Source of the DNA: Tupaia tana
Taxonomy: Eukaryota > Chordata > Mammalia > Scandentia > Tupaiidae
Length of the DNA: 64,000 nt
Direction: 5' to 3'
Assembly (NCBI GenBank): GCA_026018925.1
Contig: JAKSZU010000018.1
Span: 6,542,920-6,606,919 of the forward strand
Position 1 is the first letter of the stretch. Every line of letters begins with the position of its first letter. Made by a program: the position numbers and the translations under genes. Below are positions 23,856 to 34,640 of this stretch, piece after piece. The notes under the pieces were generated by a model. It searched no databases, was not told the origin of the DNA, and saw only the letters and a program-made list of their open reading frames with translations.

Positions 23856-24278
23856 GTGCATTCCACTAATCGCCTACTATTCGCACTCCACTAAGCGACC
23901 ACTATGTGCACTCCACTAACCACCTACTATGTGCACTCCACTAACCGCCTAATATATGCACTCCACTAACCACCTACTATGTGCACTCCACCTAGTATGC
24001 GCACTCCACTAAGCGCCCACTACGTGCACTCTACTAAGCGCCCACTATGTGCACTCCACTAAGCGCCTACTATGTGCACTCCACTAAGCGCCCACTATGT
24101 GGACTCCACTAAGCGCCTACTGTGTGCACTCCACTAAGCGCCTACTGTGTGCACTCCACTAAGCGCCCACTATGTGCACTCCACTAAGCGCCTACTATGT
24201 GCACTCCACTAAGCGCCCACTATGTGCACTCCACTAAGCGCCTACTGTGTGCACTCCACTAAGTGCCTATTATGTGCC
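23856..24278. repeat. 25-bp minisatellite, about 17 units
   Basis: The unit 'cgcctactatgtgcactcca' plus 'ctaag' repeats with a 25-bp period; for example, 'aagcg' recurs at 24061, 24086 and 24111. Variants interchange cgcctac/cgcccac and tat/tgt. One unit near 23990 is shortened. The unit resembles the widespread mammalian 'aagcgcctactatgtgccag' motif, and the last unit runs into such a sequence at about 24263. Confidence 0.95.
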
Positions 24279-24464
24279 GGGGCGGGGACACAGCAGCAAA
24301 TGCCATGGCGATTGCTCCCTCTGGCAGGGATGTGGAGGCCGAGGACTCGGCAGAAGCACCCTCGTACAGAAAGCAGCTCTGGGGACGGGACTGCAAAGCA
24401 GTAGAACAGGGAGAGCAGGGCCTTCAGCTCAGCTCCAAGCCTGGCGCGGGTCTCAGGCAATCTT

Positions 24465-24718
24465 TTTTTTTTTTTTTTTTTTTTAGAAGTTTTTCCTATA
24501 GGGCGCGTGCGCTCGCCAGACAGAGAGATAGAAAGCAAGAAATCACCCCCCGGGGAGATGGCCACGCCACAATCCCTTCTCCTCCATTCTCCTCTCGGGA
24601 TCTTGGGCACACATGCACACACGCCCGGTGTGAGTTTTAAGCCATCGGGTCCAGGATGCGAACCCTGGTCAGCTATGTGGGAGTCCAGCGACATAGCCAT
24701 TACGATAACTGCTGGTCC
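24465..24718 (-). mobile_element. tRNA-derived SINE, young subfamily, with target duplication
   Basis: Long T run, 'cctatagggcgcgtgcgctc', 'ccattctcctctcgggatct' and the reverse head 'gacatagccattacgataac'. It is flanked by 'ctcaggcaatctt' (24452-24464) and 'ctcagacaatctt' (24719-24731). The copy is nearly full and CpG-rich. Confidence 0.95.
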
Positions 24719-25009
24719 CTCAGACAATCTTCACAGCACCCCTTCAACACCCTGGTGTTTAGAGAGGCAGAGACCGAGGCCTGGAGAGTGACGTCCCTGG
24801 CCCAGTGGTGCTGACAGGACGTCCCGTGTGCATCTGCATCCTTCCAGGCCACGCTGTCTCCTTGAGGCCTGCAACTGCCTGCCCCCGACCTCTGGGGCCC
24901 CGGGAAGGGAGGCACATGTGCCCAGGCCAGCCTGCACCAGCCACAGGTGCCACGTCTGGGGACGGTGAGCATGGGTCCTGCCCTGTGGCCCCCGTGCCCT
25001 GCCAGGTAC

Positions 25010-25079
25010 AGCATGCTCCTAAGACAGGCAAGTCCCCCTAGTCCAGCATGCTCCTATGACAGGCAAGTCCCCCTAGTCC
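25010..25079. repeat. Tandem duplication of a 35-bp unit
   Basis: The unit starting 'agcatgctcctaagacaggc' at 25010 recurs at 25045 with a single base change (taag to tatg). Confidence 0.95.
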
Positions 25080-25209
25080 ACCGTCTGAGACCCTGGAAGG
25101 TTCCTTCGTGTCCCTTTCTGCAGCCCCGAGAAGTAACGGCCGCGCTGACCACTAGCTCCGCAGGCTCGGCCTGCCCTCGAGTGTGAGTCCATCAGTCCAT
25201 GCCCTGTCA

Positions 25210-25470
25210 GCTCATCTGTGTTCACCTAACTTTGCTCAACAGGACGTCTGTGAGATAGGACTATGGTGTTCCGTTTTCACTGCTGTATAGTACTTCACCA
25301 TGTGGTTGTTGTTGGTTTTTTTTTTTTTTCCCCTCCCTTTTTCTTTTTGCCACAATCTCCTAATCTGCCCTGCTACTGCTGGGCAGTTGCTGGGGCAGTG
25401 TCCAGTTCTGGCTAGTGTAACTACAGCTGCTCTGAATACCCTGTGATATCTCTTGGTGACAGAAGCACTC
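25210..25470 (-). mobile_element. L1 3'-region fragment, reverse, with poly-T
   Basis: 'ttcactgctgtatagtactt', 'cttcaccatgtgg' and 'tagtgtaactacagctgctc' match the L1 reverse stretch 'cattgctgtatagtattcca ... aataaagctgctatgaac'. A run of T lies at 25317-25330. Confidence 0.7.
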
Positions 25471-25554
25471 GATTCTGGGAACTGTGACTGGGAGGAGAAC
25501 CGCTGAGACCTGGGAGGGCAGGAACGAATGTATTAGACCCTGTCAAGACCTGGT

Positions 25555-25665
25555 GGCAGGTAGTATGAGCCTCATTGCACACGAGGAAACAGAGAGGTCG
25601 AGTAACATGCCCAGATCACACAGCAAAGCTGTGGAACCCAAAGCAACCTGCACGTGGTCTGGCCC
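25555..25665 (-). repeat. MIR-type SINE fragment
   Basis: 'cacacgaggaaacagagagg', 'tcgagtaacatgcccagatc' and 'acacagcaaagctgtggaac' are a clear reverse MIR. Confidence 0.8.
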
Positions 25666-26049
25666 TACAAACTCCTCACCCAGCCTCATGTGGGTGGGCC
25701 CTGAGAATGGGACCTGCCTAAGAAAGAGGACAGACAAGGAGAGAGCGGAGGAGGAGAAGGCGCCTCCTCTCCCTGGAATGAGGCGAGGCCCTCTGTGTCC
25801 CCAGGAGGCTGGGGGACCAGGTAGGGGCCTGGCAGGCTGAGCAAACAGACACGATGAATGAGGTCTAAGTCCACCAAACCCCAAGCGTGTAATTTCATCT
25901 GGAAGCAAGCGCATCCAGCCGCCCGCGCGCCGGCTTCGGGAGGAGAGGGCAGCCTCTGATCTGAAGCACCTTTGTCCCCCGACTGTCTGAGACAGAGTGG
26001 CAGAAGCCTCGCTTATCCAAACAAATGACAGTCCACCGTCTGAGGTCAC

Positions 26050-28284
26050 CCGCCGTCCGGTTTCAGCCTCAAAGAGCCACCTACTGATTGGCCTGTTCCC
26101 GGGTTTCTCACCAGAGTTCTCCGGTGGCTTCGCGTGCCCGGGGAGGGCTCTGGCTCCTGAAACCTGGAGGAGGGGTAGGTGACACCCGTGTCACCACCCT
26201 GGGACATGTGTGCCTGCTCCTCCTGCACCTGCCCTACATGGACTGTGGGAAAATGGGTGAGCCCCGATGTCCTGAAGGAGGCCACGCTGAGTTCCACGGG
26301 AGGCCCCGGGAATGGCTGGTGTGTGCTGGGGGGGCGGGACGAGCGAGGGTGGCGGGGGGTGGCGGGGGTTCCGGAGCAGAGACAGGAGGGGACTCAGCTC
26401 TGTCTGGGGCAGAGAGCGGAGGGTCACAGCCTGTCTGCATGTCACCTTTTCCCTTAGGAATGGCCCCTTTACGTCTCTCCTGCCCCAGAGCCTGTGGGGA
26501 CACTGTGGGGACCGAGGACGCTGCCATCCGTACATCCGGATCCTGCCTGCGGGCTGCAGTGGTCGGCCTGGATGCTGGCATCTGCCCTGAGCCTGGTCAG
26601 AGCAGCGACCCCCTCAGGGACATGGAGCCTGGGGTAAGAGCACAGACGGTCCCCTTCCGACGCTGACCTGCCGTGCCTCAGCCAGGGCACGCCAAAGGCC
26701 ACATTTCCACATGAGGGGACGGAGGACAGCCACGGACGTGCAGGGAGCAGCGGAGATGCAGTACCAGGTTGCAGCCCCTGCCCCGCTGCCCACCGCTGAC
26801 GAGCTGGGCTGTGAGCTGCGCCTGAAGCGGGACGTCACCAGGATCTCAGTGGGTCTTGCAGGATGAGGAGGAGTTCACAGAGCAAGGGCGAGTGGGCTCC
26901 TCTTCTCTGAGAAAACCCGCGAAGACCAAGGGGCAACTTGCCCTTTGGTGCCTTAGTCACCCCTGCTATCGTCCGGGGGCTGGGGGCCCAGGGCCTGGGG
27001 TCAGGTTCGCAGGCTATCTGTCCATACCAGGCACCGCCCCATTTCCCCTAACGGAGCGCCGCTGTCAGCAAAGTACCTTGAGTTCCCTCCCGAGTGTCCT
27101 GGCCTTTGCCAGGCACAGCAGGGGCCGGCCTGCACCAAGCCCCCTCTGGTGACCCCTCCTGCCCTCAACAGCGACCCCCCCCCAGGCACTCATTCCCCAG
27201 ACCCACACACACGCCCCCGCACATGCACACGCTGCTTCGAGGCCGCCTTCCTGCGAGCACGTTCCCGTCTGTGACCTCGTTCTCCCAACGCTCACCGTTA
27301 CCCACGCGTGTCCTTCATCCCTCCGAGCGCTCTCCCGCTCTCCACCGTTCACCGAGCACCTCGTGTCCCTGACACACTGACTCTCCCCAGCCCGTTTCCA
27401 TGGGTGACCTGCGGGGTCATCAGCATCGGAATCACCGGCCTGCTTGTTTACCACCCAGAGCAGCCAACGCACGCGCCCACCGCTCCCGTAACAAGCACCC
27501 CGCACGCGCTCGGTTCCAGAACCTCTGGCCAGCTCCGCGCCTGCTCCTTGTCCTCCCCGGTGCCGTCCCACCCACAGCCCCATCAACCCTGGGGCACTGC
27601 AGGCTGGATTCCTCTCCATAGCTGCGTGGTTGGCTTTCTGCTCCCAGAGCACTGAACATGCAACATGTACACGTCCAGACACGTGTGCGCCCTCCACGGG
27701 GTCTCCGGAGGCCCTCCTAAACACATGCCAGGGGTGCTCCCTGAGGAACGGCAACTTACAGGTGTGGCGTGGGGGTGGGGACGAGGTCTCCAGTGGGAAG
27801 CTGTCTTCTCACTCTGGCCTCCCTGCCTGGGCGAGGGCTGCGTTTATTTCTACCTTGGGAGATGCACTTGCGCAGTGAACATCTGGGCCCCACCGTGATG
27901 GCCCAGTCTCCGGCTTCTCTCCTGCCCACCCCAGCCCCTGGGCTTCCTCAGACCACATACTTCGATCTGTCCTAAACTGCAAGGAGACTGAGAGGCGGGA
28001 ACCACCGAGGGCTAGCCTGTGGTCTGGGTTCTGCAGCCCTTTTTGCAGTGCATCCGGGCCCTACGGGCAGGCCCAGCCCATCACCGGAGGCCACGGAGTG
28101 GGAAGGGCCAGGGTGGTGTGGGCCGCAGCAGGTACAGGCAGAGCTTTCCTGGGTATCCATCTCTCTTCCAGGCACTTCCTCTGTCCCTGAAGCCTTGTCA
28201 CGGCCAGAGTTCGGAGCCTGAGAGAGGCAGACCATGAAGGCACCGACAGTGAGAACGTGCCTACCGAGAGCAGCAGCACTCCCC
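26050..28284. other. Intronic sequence without a recognised element
   Basis: GC-rich. It includes G-rich stretches near 26320-26390 and a short CA patch near 27205-27235. No exon-like conservation was recognised. Confidence 0.5.
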
Positions 28285-28420
28285 GTGGAGCCCAACTCCC
28301 TCGCTCCGTCTACACCAGAGCTCCTCGCCGCACAATCGCCTGATGTACCCCGTGAAAATGCAGATCCTGCGGCCTAGGCGTGGGCAGGGTCTGAGCCTCC
28401 CAGGTGAGGCTGTCAGGGCG
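28285..28420 (+). repeat. MER5A-like hAT transposon fragment
   Basis: 'cacaatcgcctgatgtaccc', 'aaaatgcagatcctgcgg' and 'ctcccaggtgaggctg' match the order of MER5A ('atcacctgggaactt', 'aaatgcaaattctcgggcc', 'ccaggtgattctga'). Confidence 0.6.
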
Positions 28421-28914
28421 GTCAGGGGACCACAGCTTGGGTGGAAAGCATGGCCGCCATCATTCCCCCGTAATGGCCAGGAAGCTGGGGCAGCTTGTGG
28501 ACACGATGACTCGCATGGAGTCCACAAGCAAGAAGAGGCAGAGTAGAGGTTTCAACCCAGGACGCTGGTTCCAAGGCAGGAGTGCAAAACCACAGAGCAG
28601 AGAAGCCTCTCGCAGACAGCTGCAGGACCTGCCACATTCTGAAACCCATCTGCCCTCCAGGCCAGTGGGCTGTGGCTAGCCGGCAGACAGCTCTCCAAAA
28701 ACAAAGCCCGACCCTCAGCTCGGCAGCAGCACAGGGCAGGGCCAGTGAGCTGGGGGAGCCATCGTGCAAAGCAGACGCCCTGGCCTCTGGCAGGACTTGA
28801 ACTCACTGGACCCCTGGCTAGGACCAGGGCCCAAGTGAAAACTGCCCAGCTCTTTCACGCCCTGCTCGCCCACTCAGTGCCACGTTCTGCTCAGCTCCAG
28901 GAGGCAGTGTCCCA

Positions 28915-29150
28915 GTAATGAAAAGCAGGAGCTCTGGATTCCAACAGCCCTGAGTTCAAATCCCGTGCTTGTCTGCTTACATGTTTCCTCACTCTGTCCT
29001 CACCAGAGGCCTGTCCTTACAGAGATTGGCCTGTCGTGTTCGCCACTGTGTCTCTTGAGCCTAGAGCAGTACGGAGCAGGCCCTCGATAAAAGGTGGTGA
29101 CAGGATCATGAGTCAAATGCCCAGTACATAGTAGGTGCTCAGTAAATGAC
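28915..29150 (+). repeat. MIR-type SINE, both ends visible
   Basis: The head 'aggagctctggattccaaca' with 'ctgagttcaaatcccgtgct' and the 3' end 'cccagtacatagtaggtgct', 'cagtaaatgacc' bracket a diverged middle. Confidence 0.65.
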
Positions 29151-29854
29151 CACGCGGCTGCTGTAAAAACAACTTCCCATCATAGTTCCTACCCAGACCC
29201 CAGCCAGGCCAGGTGTTCTCCGAAGTGACGACATGGAAAAGCCACCCTCTCCTTGCCCAGCAGCCTGTGCCCACGGGTGCCAAGGAGCTGGAAGCCCCAC
29301 ACAGGAGGAAGTCCTGGCAGCACTGGGGCAGCAGGAGGGACTCTTGTCTGGTTGCCAGGTAACCCCCGTCATTCACAAACAGGAGGCGACACAGGTCCCA
29401 CTGGGGAGGAACTCTGTGTTTACATGGCCACCCTATCTGCCTGGCTAGACGGCCCGTGTTTGTGCCTGGCTTTCAAAGGGACAAAGTGCAGGGGGTGGGG
29501 AGTGAACACTGAGGGGAGTCGAGTGAGGCTCTACATCTGGGCAAAGGCAGGCGGGCCTACTGTGTGCTCCCAGGACACTGCCAGTCACGTTTCCAGTGAC
29601 AGCACACGTGGCGTAGTGAGGACACTAGGAAAGATGCCCCTGGGACGCACTCGGAACGTCACAGCACTGCCCACGGCCACATCCTGAGTCTCAGCCTCAG
29701 CCCTTCGTTCTCACGACCACCCTTGGCACCGCTAACAGCTGGGACTGGACCCTTCCTTGTTCTGCAGCTGTGCTGGCTCTGCCAGGTGCTGAGCAGCCCC
29801 CCGGTACCCCCGCCCCCCGCCACCACTGGTGAGGACACGGGCAGGCCTCTCTGC

Positions 29855-30080
29855 TGTGGAAGGTAACGTGGCAGGGCCTGCAAACCTGCATGCGATCCAG
29901 CGACCACACTTCTGGTGTGTGGTCCCCATGGCAGGGACAGCACGGTCTGGCAGACCCTCCAGTTCACAGCAGCGTCATCCCTGAGGCCCAAAGCGGGAAG
30001 CATCAAAGTGGCCCCCGATGGAGGGACAAGACACGGTCGTCCACGCGGTGGCCATTAGGCCGTGCTAAAAAGGAAGGAAA
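29855..30080 (+). mobile_element. L1 3'-region fragment, first part (interrupted)
   Basis: 'tgcatgcgatccagcgacca', 'cagttcacagcagcgtcatc', 'gaagcatcaaagtggccccc' and 'ggacaagacacggtcgtcca' follow the order of the L1 3' end. A SINE splits it at 30081. Confidence 0.7.
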
Positions 30081-30323
30081 CAGGCCAGCTGGTGGCACGG
30101 GGGTTTAGGTGGCTGGATCCCAGACGGCCAACTGTGCAGTTCGAGTTCCAAATCCGGGGCTCGAAAACCGCTCCAGGTGAGCGTGCACATGTGCCCAAAA
30201 TCCCAAAAGGAGGGAGAAAAGAAGGGCCTGTGGCGTGGTAATCCCCAGGGGATGCTTTCTAGCTTGCGCACTCTCTCTGGCAAGCACGTGTGCCCCTAGC
30301 AAATCAAAAAAAAAAAAAAAAAA
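30081..30323 (+). mobile_element. tRNA-derived SINE inserted in L1, with target duplication
   Basis: Head 'ggccagctggtggcacgggg', 'gttcgagttccaaatccg', body 'caaaatcccaaaaggaggga', 'gctttctagcttgcgcactc' and a long A tail. It is flanked by 'aggaaggaaa' (30071) and 'aggcaggaaa' (30324). Confidence 0.9.
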
Positions 30324-30530
30324 AGGCAGGAAATTCGACACGTGCCGTGACATGGAGGAAGCCTGAGGACATCACACTCGGGGAGATAAGCCAGTCACAA
30401 AGGACGGCCGAACAATTCTACCGGGAAGCCCGTGGTAGACCAAGTCAGAGAAAGAAGGTGGATGGTGGTTGCCAAGGGCAACCCGGGGCTGGGGGAGTCT
30501 GTTGAGCGTGAACAGTCCGACAGTCTCAGC
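30324..30530 (+). mobile_element. L1 3'-region fragment, second part
   Basis: 'acatggaggaagcctgagga', 'gggagataagccagtcacaa', 'ggtggatggtggttgccaag' and 'ggctgggggagtctgttgag' continue the L1 order after the SINE. Confidence 0.75.
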
Positions 30531-31489
30531 GCTGTCCGCCAGGGCCCAGGGATGGACCCCGGAGATGGCAGGCCCACGGAGGGAACAGGGAACGTCAGCG
30601 AAGCCACACAGCAGCCCTGACACGCGCCTACGCCTGGTGAACGTGATGTGACGTCACAATTTCTGTACAGGTCACTGTCAAATGTCCCCAGGGCACACTC
30701 ATTCAGGTGAGGTCCACGGCCAGGCTCTGAGCCCCTTCTCCCAGGGAGCAGGCGGGTGCCTCAGCCCTCAGCAGCGCCCCGCTCAACAGCCACTCAGCGT
30801 ACCCCAACCCCATGTCCACGGTCAGCACCAGCCCTGTGGGGGCTGCTTCCGGGGTACCACAGCAGGGCCTCCCAGCCCACAGCTGCCACCAGTCGCCTGC
30901 ACTTCGGCACCAGGAAAGTGAGTGGAATCTCCAGGGGGACAGGAGGGGTGAAAGGGGGAAAATGTCTGGAAAGATATCCTCGGAATATTCGGGGTCCTCG
31001 CTGGGATTTTGGAGTCCAAAAATTTCCATTTGCTTTGTTTTGCTTTATTCCCTACAAGCAGATATCGTTTGCCTTTTGTTTTGTTATTTTGCTGTTAAAA
31101 AATTGAACTTTTAAAAAGTAAATTAAGGCATTTTACTCACGAAGAAAAGGTGACAATTCACAGTAGCATTCCTAAGAGCCTTGCGAGGTCCCTAACAGGT
31201 GCGGCAGCTGGAAAAGGAGCTCCGGGCATGGAGACTGTCCTCTCCGGTGGACAGTGAGGGAGGCAATGGGGATTCGGTGCTGTCAGGACCTCACATGTGC
31301 CAGGACTGAACTCGGAGCAGTCTCACCTGCCATTCTTTCTGTCTAGCACATGTGTCACACGGCAGGTCCCGCCATCCCCCGAACCTCAGATTAATCATTG
31401 CTTCCTCTTAGAAGCCCTCTCTGGCCACTCCCACCTATCAATAGATCTGCCATCCTCCCTCCCGCCCCCGCTTCTTAAAATAAACTTTT

Positions 31490-32085
31490 AATTTTAAATG
31501 TGTGGATTTACAGAAAAGTTGCAAAGACAGCACAGAGAATCTGGTCTCTCCCTGGCCTCGTTTCCCCCGCTATCACCTCTTCCACAACCGTGAGACGTTG
31601 TCACCACCCGGGAACCAGTGTTGGTACAGGACGAGCAACTGAGCTGGACCTTCACGTGGACGTCACCACTCCCCCCAGCCCCATCCCTTTCCTGTCCCAG
31701 GGTCCCCTCAGCCCACCACATGACATTGGGTCATCATGGCTCCCTAGCTCTTCTGGGCCATGGCAACTTCTGGTACTTTATTTTAGTCCTTGGGGACCCT
31801 GGCGTCTTGAAGACGACAGGCCAGGTGTTTGCAGTGTCCCTCCTCTGGGGTTCTCCCTCACAGCATCTCTTTGCTGAGTGCGGTAAAGCACACAGGAACA
31901 CGCGGCTGGCCATCGTAACCGTTCTCACGTCCAATCCGGGCAGTCGGCGCGCTCACACCGCTGGCCATCCCCACCATCCGTCTCCAGGACCCACACCTTC
32001 CCAAACTGAAACTGTCTCCCCGAACAAAGTCCGCATTCCCTGCCCGTCTGCAGCCACCACAATCCCATCTTCTGTCTCTATGCAT
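31490..32085 (-). mobile_element. L1 3' UTR-type fragments, reverse
   Basis: 'tttacagaaaagttgcaaag', 'acagcacagagaatctggtc', then 'cacttcc'-like decay, and further right 'ttcccaaactgaaactgtct' with 'cttctgtctctatg' are reversed old L1M sequence. Confidence 0.7.
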
Positions 32086-32154
32086 GCAAATCAAGACCAC
32101 GATGAGATGTCACCTCACACTGTGAAGGAGAGCCACCATGAAAAATGAACAAAT
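32086..32154 (+). mobile_element. L1 3'-region fragment, forward, first part
   Basis: 'gcaaatcaagaccacgatga' and 'gatgtcacctcacactgtga' are the well-known L1 'aaatcaaaaccacaatgaga' segment. A SINE interrupts it at about 32155. Confidence 0.85.
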
Positions 32155-32273
32155 GGGCCGGCTAGGGGCCTGGTGGTTAAGGTTGGCTGGATCCCAATGA
32201 CCAACTGCATGGTTTGAATCCCAGGACCTGGTCAAACACCATTAAAACATTTTTTAATTAAAAAAAAAAAAAA
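32155..32273 (+). mobile_element. Truncated tRNA-derived SINE inside L1
   Basis: Head 'gggccggctaggggcctggt', 'ggatcccaatgaccaactgc' and 'ggtttgaatcccaggacctg', then an A-rich tail. The body is absent. Confidence 0.75.
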
Positions 32274-32560
32274 GAGAGAGAGAGACACTAACAAGTGTTG
32301 GCAAGGAGGTGGAGAAACTGGAACTCTTGTACACTGCTGATGGGAATGTAGCGTGATGCAGCTGCTGTGAAAGAGTCTGGCAGTTCTTCAAAAAACTAAA
32401 CACAGTTAACCTATGACCTGGCTGTGCCATTTCTAGGTGTACACGGCAAAGAACCGAAAGCAGGAACTCAGACGGATGTCACCGCCCATGTGCAGAGGAG
32501 TGTGACTCACAGCAGCCACACGGTGGAAGCAGCCCCAGAGTCGCCCGGCACCTGCTTTTA
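32274..32560 (+). mobile_element. L1 3'-region fragment, forward, second part
   Basis: 'aacaagtgttggcaaggagg', 'gtacactgctgatgggaatg', 'cagttcttcaaaaaactaaa' and 'tgacctggctgtgccatttc' follow L1 exactly in order. Confidence 0.9.
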
Positions 32561-33003
32561 CGACAGACGCTCCCACACGGTAACCAGCTCACTGCCTGTC
32601 TCCCACCCCACCAGGGAACGGGCTGTAAAACACTCCGAGGCGACCTGTGGTCAGGAGTGGCCTGCGCAGACCTGAGATCTCCCACAGACCAGTTTGCCAG
32701 GTCTGGATTTTGGGAGAGAAATGATGGCTTCAGGCAGAGGAGGAGGTGATTCTCTGGGCCTGGGACTCTCCTCAGGCTGTACGGAGGCGTCCCTGTAACC
32801 AGGCGCTCCCTGGACAAACCACCCAGGTCTGCCCCAGCTGCCCTTACACAGCTCTCCCACGGGAGGGATCATTACTGCCCCATCTCAGAGATGAAGAGAC
32901 TGAGATTCGGGGGAACAATCTCTTGGCAGGAGTCGGGCTCCCTCAGTGGGACAGACTATAAGCAACGGTTCCCATGGCAACGGCTGGCACCCGGGGCTAC
33001 TTC

Positions 33004-33270
33004 TTTTTTTTTTTTTTTTGGAGAGGTTTTTGCTATAGGGCGCGTGCGCTCGCCAGACAGACAGAGAGAGACAGAGAGATAGAAAGCAAGAAATCACCCC
33101 CCCAGGGGGGATGGCCACGCCGCAATCCCTTCTCCTCCATTCTCCTCTCGGGATCTTGGGCACGCACGCACACGCGCCCGGCGTGAGTCTAAGTCACTGG
33201 GTCCGGGACTCGAACCGCGGTCAACTACGTGGGAGTCCAGCGACAGAGCCATTACGCTAACTGCCGATCC
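33004..33270 (-). mobile_element. tRNA-derived SINE, young subfamily, with target duplication
   Basis: T run, 'gctatagggcgcgtgcgctc', 'agagatagaaagcaagaaat', 'ctcctctcgggatcttgggc' and the reverse head 'ccattacgctaactgccgat'. It is flanked by 'cacccggggctacttc' (32988-33003) and 'cacctggggctacgtc' (33271-33286). Confidence 0.95.
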
Positions 33271-33564
33271 CACCTGGGGCTACGTCTACTCTGGCGCTCC
33301 ATCCAGATGCATCAGGGCAAGAGGCACGGGGTGTGAGCAGAGACGGTTGGCTGAGCCCGCGGGCTGGAGGGCAGGCAGCCCCCCCAACTCTGGCCCACAG
33401 CAAAACTACCGCCCACACCTCACAGCTCTTGCCTCTCCATTTCTCAGTGTCTTCCCTACACCCACTTTTTATTTATTCATCTGAGAAAAGTTCCAGCAAA
33501 GATCCAGCATGAGTCCAAAGGAGACAGCCCAGCCCCTCGGCACATGATGTAAATGGGGGAGCCA

Positions 33565-33680
33565 GCTTCACGTCCCGGCTCTGCCACTGGGCAGCTGCGT
33601 GACCGTGGGTAAAGGCGTCTCTGAGTGTCAATCTCCGGGGTGTAAAGTGGGACACGCCATAAGGGATTCTGGGGTGCTCC
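33565..33680 (+). repeat. MIR-type SINE fragment
   Basis: 'cccggctctgccactgggca', 'gctgcgtgaccgtgggtaaa' and 'gtaaagtgggacacgcc' are MIR core and 3' part. Confidence 0.8.
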
Positions 33681-34189
33681 TTAAATGACCCGTGGCTATG
33701 GGAGCCAATGTCACACACACACGGAGCTACGCAGAGATCTGGGGAGACCTTGAACCCAAAGACAAGACGCAGACAAGGGTTCGTGCTATCACAGGGCAGG
33801 GAAGGTGAGCCACGCCTGCCAGGTGACACACCCAATGCACTGCAGGCCAACCCAGAGTGAGCCACAGAAGGGCCCAGGGCCTGGTTACCAGCTCAGTGCC
33901 CACTCCATCCACTCCCTGTCCAGCCACCCTCTCCTCCGGGCAGTCTAGGGCCTGCAAGGTCCCTTCCAGAACCGCCCAGGTCCCTGCTTCCCCCAGAGGC
34001 TCAGCAATATTACCAAGTGTGTGGGAACAGTGTGCCCCACCAGGCTTTACTCTGCTCCGTGAACTAAATGAGGAATGAGAAAAGTTCCCACTGAGCCGGG
34101 GGTGGGAGTGGGGGGTCCTGACTTCCCCAGAGCCACAGTGACCCCTGGGAGAAAGAAGAGCCAGGGTGCTGTGCCTTCCCATGCTCCTC

Positions 34190-34640
34190 CGCCACGCCCT
34201 CCCGGGTGATGCCTGCAGCTTGGCTCGCCGCCACGCCGCCGAAGTGTCTTGTGGGTTCCGCAGCACGGGCGATGACAGGCTCTCTCCCCACTCCGGCTTT
34301 TCGCGGGGAGCTACAGATGAAGGCGGCCTTGGGAGTGAGAGGGTTAGGTTAGCCTGCGGCGTCTGCGCACGTCCCGAGCAGCTGGCGGGGCTTCCTGAGA
34401 AGGGCTGTGACGGAGTCTGCAGCTGAATCTGGGCGCTACAGCTGTGGCAGATGACGGATCGTGACGTCCGCCCGGGCCGCTCGTGGGAAGTGGGAGAACT
34501 TCCATCGCGTCTACTAAGCCCTCCTGAAGCGAGGAGGCTCTGCGGCGCGCCCTGCAGAGGACAGAGCACGGCGGCTGCAGCTGTTCGCGTCTCCGCGCCA
34601 CCCTCCGCCATCGGTGAGCTCGGAGAGAGGAACAGAATGG
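34190..34640. promoter_or_regulatory. CpG-dense block (CpG-island candidate) in CMIP intron 1
   Basis: I count about 45 CpG in about 440 bp at roughly 64% GC, which gives an observed/expected ratio near 1. No SINE explains it. A 'gccatcggtgagc' donor-like site lies on the plus strand near 34615. Open minus-strand frames cross the block (for example 33727-34734), as expected in CpG-rich DNA. It could be an internal CMIP promoter, an antisense RNA start or an enhancer. Confidence 0.5.

Noticed and set aside
23856..24278. CRISPR-like regular spacing
   Set aside because: The 25-bp units are contiguous without unique spacers, in vertebrate DNA; it is a minisatellite.
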